From contig WLMD01000059.1 of the NCBI GenBank assembly GCA_009700405.1, positions 1-9,214 of the forward strand: a stretch of DNA of 9,214 bases, given 5' to 3'. Source of the DNA: Actinomycetota bacterium (GTDB lineage: Bacteria > Actinomycetota > Actinomycetes > Nanopelagicales > Nanopelagicaceae). How positions within the stretch are numbered: position 1 is the first letter of the stretch; each line of letters starts with the position of its first letter. Of this stretch, positions 5,321-9,214 are shown piece by piece. The position numbers and the translations under genes are program-made. Below the pieces are notes generated by a model that worked only from the letters and a program-made list of their open reading frames with translations, searched no databases and was not told where the DNA came from.

Positions 5321-7390
5321 TTATTCTTGAGGCTTAACTGAGCGTAAAAGCGCCTGAGCGACATCCAAAACTTCTACTTCGGACTCGCGGGCACTGACTC
5401 CGTCGGAGACCATGACTCGGCAGAAGGGACAGGCCACAGCAATCTCTTCTGCGCCAGTGGCAAGAGCTTCGTCCACGCGATTGAGGTTGATGCGCGTACC
5501 GATGGTTTCTTCCATCCACATGCGTCCCCCACCGGCTCCACAACAAAAGGATCGCTCCTGATTGCGAGGCATCTCTGTAATTTTAACGCCCGTTGCCTCA
5601 AGAAGTTCGCGTGGTGGTTCATAGACTTTATTGTGACGACCCAAGTAACAAGGGTCGTGATAGGTCAATGACTTTTCACTCTTGTTAATGGGTACGAGTT
5701 TACCTTCGCGCACTAGTTGATTGAGAAGCTGTGTGTGATGAACGACCTGAAGCTCGTAGCCACTTTGCGCGTAATCGCGCCCAATAGTTGTAAAGCAATG
5801 CGGGCAAGTAACAACAATCTTCTTTGTGCCTTTATCGGTGCGCGACGCAAAAACTTCTTGGAAAGTTTCAATGTTCTCTTTTGCAAGAATTTGATAAAGA
5901 AATTCATTGCCAGCGCGGCGTGCAGGATCTCCGGTGCAATTCTCTTTCTTACCAAGAACAGCAAAAGTTACGCCAGACATATACAACAATTCAGCAACGG
6001 CTTTTGTTGTCTTCTTTGCACGATCTTCGTAAGCGCCGGCGCAACCAACCCAAAAGAGATATTCCACATCTTCTGGGAGTTCGCCTTCAACTTTGCGAAT
6101 CGGGAAGTCGCATTCAGCAATCCAACCATCGCGATCTGCGCGATTGGCGCCCCAAGGGTTTCCAGTATTTTCTAAATTACGAAATGTTCCGCCAAGTTCG
6201 GAAGGAAATTCCGATTCAACCAAAACTTGAAAACGGCGCATGTTAACAATGTGGTCAATGTGTTCGATATCAACCGGACATTCATTGACGCAGGCACCGC
6301 ATGTTGTACACGACCAGAGAACATCAAGTGAGATAGGCGAATTTTCGCCAACCATCGCTTCATTCTCAACAACCTTTGACATCGCATGATCGCGCATTGC
6401 CATGATGAGAAGCTTGGGGGATAAGGGTTTTTCGGTATGCCAGGCAGGACATTGTGACTGACAGCGGCCGCACTCAGTGCAGCTAGTCATGTCCAGCAGA
6501 CCCTTCCAGGAAATATCAGATCGAGTGCCTAGCCCAAAGACTTCATCGTCGGCAGGATCTTCAAAATCAATTACTTTTCCATGCGACAACATTTCTGGAA
6601 GCTCACCAAGTGATGGTGTTCCGTCACTATGGCGTTTGTAATAAACATTAAAGAAAGCAAGGAAACGATGCCAAGCCACACCCATGTTGAGGTTAAGCGC
6701 AATAACAATGAACCACGTCATTGAGACAACGATTTTTATCGCAGCAACGATTTGAATCCATTGAGTAATCGTGCCGAGAGAGAGTTGCTTAAAGAGGACA
6801 ACAATTCGCCAAGAGAATGTGTAATGCCAACTCCACACGCTATCGGGCGAAAGAGCACCTTCAAGCCCACGCAAAGCCATGACGCAAAAAACAATCGCCA
6901 AAATTGTTGCTTCTACGTAGTAAGCCTTTAATGAACCTGACCCATAGAAACGTGAAGCCTTGCCCTTGCGGAAGATGCGTGTGAATTGGCGAATGCCAAC
7001 CAAAGTAACAATTCCAAGTCCAGTGAAAACGGCAATAAGTTCGGTGAGGTACTCATAAGGGATGAAATGTCCGATAAAGGGCAAAGAGAAAGATGGATCG
7101 AGCACTTGGCCGTATGCAGTAATCAGTGTTCCAAAGAGAGTTACGAAGCCGACCATGACGACCCAATGTGCAACGCCGGTGCCGGTGAAGTTGAGCATCT
7201 TGGTGTGGCCAAGAATTTCGCCGAACATATGCGCTAAACGAGATCGGCGGTTGCCACTTCGTGTTGGGTCAGGTTGGCCCGCCTTGTACAGGGCAATCAA
7301 CTTTCGGGTTGCGAGAGTCACGAGGACTAGAGCCACAACAGTGATTCCGTAGGAGAGGACGGGGAGCGCGATATTTAACCAATAAGCCAT
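5321..7390 (-). CDS. Membrane-anchored Fe-S oxidoreductase (NarI-like domain plus HdrD/GlpC-like CCG domains)
   Basis: This 689-residue protein probably moves electrons between a cytoplasmic partner and the membrane quinone pool. The N-terminal third is a NarI/HdrE-like membrane domain with about five helices (roughly 5-28, 74-97, 113-135, 157-177, 211-234). Possible haem-b ligands include H75 and H241. Then come two 4Fe-4S motifs: CTECGRCQSQC-P (C304, C307, C310, C314) and CTTCGACVNEC-P (C361, C364, C367, C371). Two cysteine-rich CCG modules follow. The first is degenerate, with C450, then C485-T-G instead of CCG, then C529/C532. The second is complete, with C581, C616-C617-G and C654/C657. 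It resembles Rv0338c-like proteins, shorter than the mycobacterial form as I recall it. It is transcribed away from dnaK and toward the two-component pair, 77 nt from that regulator. Substrate and partner are unknown. The ATG at 7390 has no Shine-Dalgarno. Confidence 0.9.
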   Translation of the reverse strand: MAYWLNIALPVLSYGITVVALVLVTLATRKLIALYKAGQPDPTRSGNRRSRLAHMFGEILGHTKMLNFTGTGVAHWVVMVGFVTLFGTLITAYGQVLDPSFSLPFIGHFIPYEYLTELIAVFTGLGIVTLVGIRQFTRIFRKGKASRFYGSGSLKAYYVEATILAIVFCVMALRGLEGALSPDSVWSWHYTFSWRIVVLFKQLSLGTITQWIQIVAAIKIVVSMTWFIVIALNLNMGVAWHRFLAFFNVYYKRHSDGTPSLGELPEMLSHGKVIDFEDPADDEVFGLGTRSDISWKGLLDMTSCTECGRCQSQCPAWHTEKPLSPKLLIMAMRDHAMSKVVENEAMVGENSPISLDVLWSCTTCGACVNECPVDIEHIDHIVNMRRFQVLVESEFPSELGGTFRNLENTGNPWGANRADRDGWIAECDFPIRKVEGELPEDVEYLFWVGCAGAYEDRAKKTTKAVAELLYMSGVTFAVLGKKENCTGDPARRAGNEFLYQILAKENIETFQEVFASRTDKGTKKIVVTCPHCFTTIGRDYAQSGYELQVVHHTQLLNQLVREGKLVPINKSEKSLTYHDPCYLGRHNKVYEPPRELLEATGVKITEMPRNQERSFCCGAGGGRMWMEETIGTRINLNRVDEALATGAEEIAVACPFCRVMVSDGVSARESEVEVLDVAQALLRSVKPQE

Positions 7391-7396
7391 AGGGAG

Positions 7397-7402
7397 AGGT
7401 TA
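7397..7402 (-). promoter_or_regulatory. Possible -10 box for a leaderless Fe-S oxidoreductase transcript
   Basis: TAACCT on the minus strand fits TANNNT and ends 6 nt before the ATG at 7390, the same arrangement as at lemA. The nucleotides between are pyrimidine-rich (CTCCCT) and offer no Shine-Dalgarno. No -35 box is convincing. Confidence 0.35.
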
Positions 7403-7464
7403 GTGAGGAATCGCAAGGAAGGCGGGAATAAAGCTGCCTTGGGCCCTGTTCCCTTGGTAACAAC

Positions 7465-7485
7465 CTTGAGTCACGTCGACTCAAT
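7465..7485 (+). promoter_or_regulatory. HAIR operator for the heat-shock repressor HspR
   Basis: CTTGAGT-N7-ACTCAAT matches the HspR-associated inverted repeat consensus CTTGAGT-N7-ACTCAAG at every position but the last. Viewed as a palindrome, the arms TTGAGTC (7466-7472) and GACTCAA (7478-7484) are perfect. It ends 3 bp before the -35 box of dnaK. In streptomycetes and mycobacteria, HspR bound here, with DnaK as co-repressor, keeps the dnaK-grpE-dnaJ-hspR operon low until heat or misfolded protein titrates DnaK away. The same control is inferred here. Confidence 0.9.
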
Positions 7486-7488
7486 CTT

Positions 7489-7517
7489 TTGACAAACGGC
7501 GGCGCAAGGTTAAAACT
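7489..7517 (+). promoter_or_regulatory. dnaK promoter
   Basis: A perfect -35 box TTGACA (7489-7494) is followed after 16 nt by TAAAAC (7511-7516), or after 17 nt by AAAACT (7512-7517), as the -10 box. This would start transcription near 7523-7525. The -10 is imperfect, but the -35 and the abutting HAIR site make the placement convincing for a vegetative-sigma promoter under HspR repression. Confidence 0.65.
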
Positions 7518-7525
7518 ATAGACAG

Positions 7526-7542
7526 TGACTCGAAAAGGGTCA
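7526..7542 (+). other. Possible hairpin in the dnaK 5' untranslated region
   Basis: TGACTC-GAAAA-GGGTCA can fold in RNA into a 6-bp stem (one G-U pair) with a GAAAA loop. It would sit at the very 5' end of the dnaK mRNA, 4 nt before the ribosome binding site. It may stabilise the message or affect translation, but the stem is short and the role is speculative. Confidence 0.35.
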
Positions 7543-7546
7543 GAAA

Positions 7547-7551
7547 AGGAG
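7547..7551 (+). promoter_or_regulatory. Ribosome binding site of dnaK
   Basis: AGGAG with an 8-nt spacer before the ATG at 7560. It is the clearest Shine-Dalgarno in the window and fixes the dnaK start. Confidence 0.85.
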
Positions 7552-7559
7552 CACTAAAA

Positions 7560-9214
7560 ATGGCTAGAGCAGTTGGAATCGACCTAGGAACTACCAATAG
7601 CTGCGTGTCAGTCCTCGAAGGTGGCGAGCCTACGGTTATCGCCAACTCTGAAGGTGCACGCACAACCCCCTCGATCGTGGCCTTTGCCAAAAACGGCGAA
7701 GTCCTTGTTGGCGAGGTGGCCAAGCGCCAATCCGTCACAAACGTCGAGCGCACTATTCGCTCGGTCAAGCGACACATGGGTACCTCTTGGAACGTCGACA
7801 TCGATGGCAAGAAGTACACCCCACAAGAAATTAGCGCGCGTATTTTGCAGAAATTGAAGCGTGATGCAGAGGCATACCTTGGCGAAACTGTGACAGATGC
7901 GGTTATTACCGTGCCTGCATATTTCAGTGATGCACAACGTCAAGCAACGAAAGAAGCTGGCGAAATTGCCGGCCTTAACGTGCTTCGCATTATTAACGAG
8001 CCAACAGCTGCAGCGCTCGCATACGGTCTTGATAAGGCCGACAAAGAGCAAACAATTCTTGTCTTCGACTTAGGTGGAGGAACATTCGACGTTTCACTCC
8101 TTGAAATCGGCGATGGCGTTGTTGAAGTTAAGGCAACCAATGGAGATAACCACCTTGGTGGAGATGACTGGGATCAAGCACTTGTTGATTTCCTCGTCAA
8201 AACATTTGGTTCAAAGAACGGAATCGATTTAACAAAAGACAAGATGGCGATGCAACGTATTCGTGAAGCTGCAGAAAAGGCAAAGATTGAACTTTCCTCT
8301 TCACAGCAAGCATCAATCAACTTGCCATACATCACTGTTGACTCAGAAAAGAACCCACTGTTCTTAGATGAAACAATTACACGCGCGCAATTCCAATCCT
8401 TGACCGCTGATTTACTTGAGCGATGCAAGAAGCCTTTCCAGTCGGTTCTAAAAGACGCTGGAATTCCTATTGGAAATATTCACAGCGTTGTTCTTGTTGG
8501 CGGATCAACTCGTATGCCAGCAGTTGTAGATCTTGTTCGTTCATTAACTGGCGGAAAAGAACCTAATAAGGGCGTTAACCCTGACGAGGTTGTTGCTGTC
8601 GGTGCATCTCTTCAAGCTGGCGTACTTAAGGGTGAAGTAAAAGATGTACTTCTTCTTGATGTGACGCCACTTTCACTTGGTATCGAAACCAAGGGTGGAG
8701 TTATGACGCGTTTGATCGACCGCAATACAACTATTCCTACAAAGCGCAGCGAAATCTTTACAACGGCGGATGACAATCAGCCAGCTGTTCAGATTCAGGC
8801 CTACCAAGGTGAGCGTGAAATGGCTGCCTACAACAAGAAATTAGGCATGTTCGAGCTCACCGGTCTTCCACCTGCACCACGAGGAATTCCACAGATCGAA
8901 GTTACCTTCGACATTGATGCCAACGGCATCGTGCATGTTTCAGCCAAGGATCTTGGTACAGGAAAAGTGCAGAGTATGACCATCACTGGTGGCTCCGCGC
9001 TTTCTAAAGATGAGATCAACCGAATGATGGAAGACGCCGAATCTCACGCAGAAGAAGATCGTCAGCGTAAAGAAGAAGCAGAAATCCGCAACACAGGTGA
9101 CTCTTTGATGTACCAAACAGAGAAGTTCCTTGCAGAAAACGGCGACAAACTTAACGAAGGCGAAAACGCTACAAAGAAAGCAGAAACCGAAGAGGCACTT
9201 GCCGAACTCAAAAC
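7560..9214 (+). CDS. dnaK: Chaperone DnaK (Hsp70), 3' end missing
   Basis: DnaK is the ATP-driven cytoplasmic chaperone that works with GrpE and DnaJ. The frame stays open from 7560 to the window end (551 codons plus two bases); about 60-80 C-terminal residues should lie beyond. The nucleotide-binding domain shows phosphate loop 1 GIDLGTTNS (6-14), phosphate loop 2 VFDLGGGTFDVSLL (168-181), LGGDDWD (199-205) and VVLVGGSTRMP (310-320). The linker VLLLDVTPLSLG (363-374) leads into the substrate-binding domain, and the lid helices begin near 481. Around residues 72-84 the protein lacks the roughly 24-residue insert of proteobacterial DnaK, as is normal for Gram-positive bacteria. A strong ribosome binding site supports the ATG at 7560. 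The HAIR operator upstream indicates HspR control, so grpE, dnaJ and hspR are expected downstream, outside the window. Confidence 0.98.
   Translation, partial: MARAVGIDLGTTNSCVSVLEGGEPTVIANSEGARTTPSIVAFAKNGEVLVGEVAKRQSVTNVERTIRSVKRHMGTSWNVDIDGKKYTPQEISARILQKLKRDAEAYLGETVTDAVITVPAYFSDAQRQATKEAGEIAGLNVLRIINEPTAAALAYGLDKADKEQTILVFDLGGGTFDVSLLEIGDGVVEVKATNGDNHLGGDDWDQALVDFLVKTFGSKNGIDLTKDKMAMQRIREAAEKAKIELSSSQQASINLPYITVDSEKNPLFLDETITRAQFQSLTADLLERCKKPFQSVLKDAGIPIGNIHSVVLVGGSTRMPAVVDLVRSLTGGKEPNKGVNPDEVVAVGASLQAGVLKGEVKDVLLLDVTPLSLGIETKGGVMTRLIDRNTTIPTKRSEIFTTADDNQPAVQIQAYQGEREMAAYNKKLGMFELTGLPPAPRGIPQIEVTFDIDANGIVHVSAKDLGTGKVQSMTITGGSALSKDEINRMMEDAESHAEEDRQRKEEAEIRNTGDSLMYQTEKFLAENGDKLNEGENATKKAETEEALAELK

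Noticed and set aside
5717..6246. Two overlapping plus-strand open frames (152 and 140 codons) inside the Fe-S gene
   Set aside because: They lie antisense to the cysteine-rich region of a well-supported protein and encode low-quality sequences without motifs.
7391..7464. CIRCE (HrcA) element or extra HspR half-sites before dnaK
   Set aside because: No TTAGCACTC-N9-GAGTGCTAA is present. CCTTG recurs at 7437, 7452 and 7464, but only the last belongs to a full inverted repeat; the others lack the AGT extension.
7608..8051. 147-codon minus-strand open frame opposite dnaK
   Set aside because: Long antisense frames opposite dnaK are a familiar artefact of its codon usage, and the frame has no start signals or similarity I recognise.
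1..9214. CRISPR array, insertion sequence, toxin-antitoxin pair or phage defence genes
   Set aside because: No regularly spaced repeats, transposase motifs, terminal inverted repeats or defence domains were seen; coding density is very high and every longer stretch belongs to a recognised core gene.

Overview
The window looks like chromosomal core sequence from an actinobacterium of moderate GC content. Four things support this. The dCTP deaminase closely resembles the bifunctional mycobacterial enzyme. DnaK has the shortened N-terminal domain typical of Gram-positive bacteria. A HAIR-type operator, the target of the actinobacterial heat-shock repressor HspR, lies directly in front of dnaK. 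The membrane Fe-S oxidoreductase is of a type I associate with mycobacteria and streptomycetes. The GC content seems too low for those two groups, so a streamlined aquatic lineage (for example the freshwater acI/Nanopelagicales group) is my best guess. That placement is inference, not something the sequence proves.

Layout. Positions 1-807 hold the 3' part of a XylH-type sugar ABC transporter permease. Then, on the same strand, come dcd (847-1425), lemA (1468-2022) and htpX (2029-2946), with lemA and htpX only 6 nt apart. htpX meets a sensor histidine kinase gene tail to tail, and the two coding regions overlap by 11 bp inside a small palindrome. On the minus strand, reading leftward from 7390, are a 689-residue membrane-anchored Fe-S oxidoreductase, an OmpR-family response regulator (4500-5243) and its histidine kinase (2936-4474). 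The 169-bp region 7391-7559 separates this minus-strand block from dnaK (7560 to the window end, incomplete). It carries a HAIR operator, a TTGACA -35 box, a possible 5'UTR hairpin and a clear ribosome binding site.

How the parts relate. LemA/HtpX (membrane-protein quality control), the two-component system (envelope or environmental sensing) and HspR-controlled DnaK (cytoplasmic protein folding) suggest a stress and protein-quality neighbourhood. The sugar permease and dcd look like ordinary housekeeping neighbours. The Fe-S protein is probably a quinone-linked electron-transfer enzyme whose substrate cannot be read from the sequence. I found no mobile element, CRISPR array, RNA gene or clearly new multi-gene system. 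The most informative signals are regulatory: the HAIR site, an 11-bp-period direct repeat upstream of the response regulator, several -10-like hexamers placed as if for leaderless mRNAs, and the palindromic convergent gene junction.
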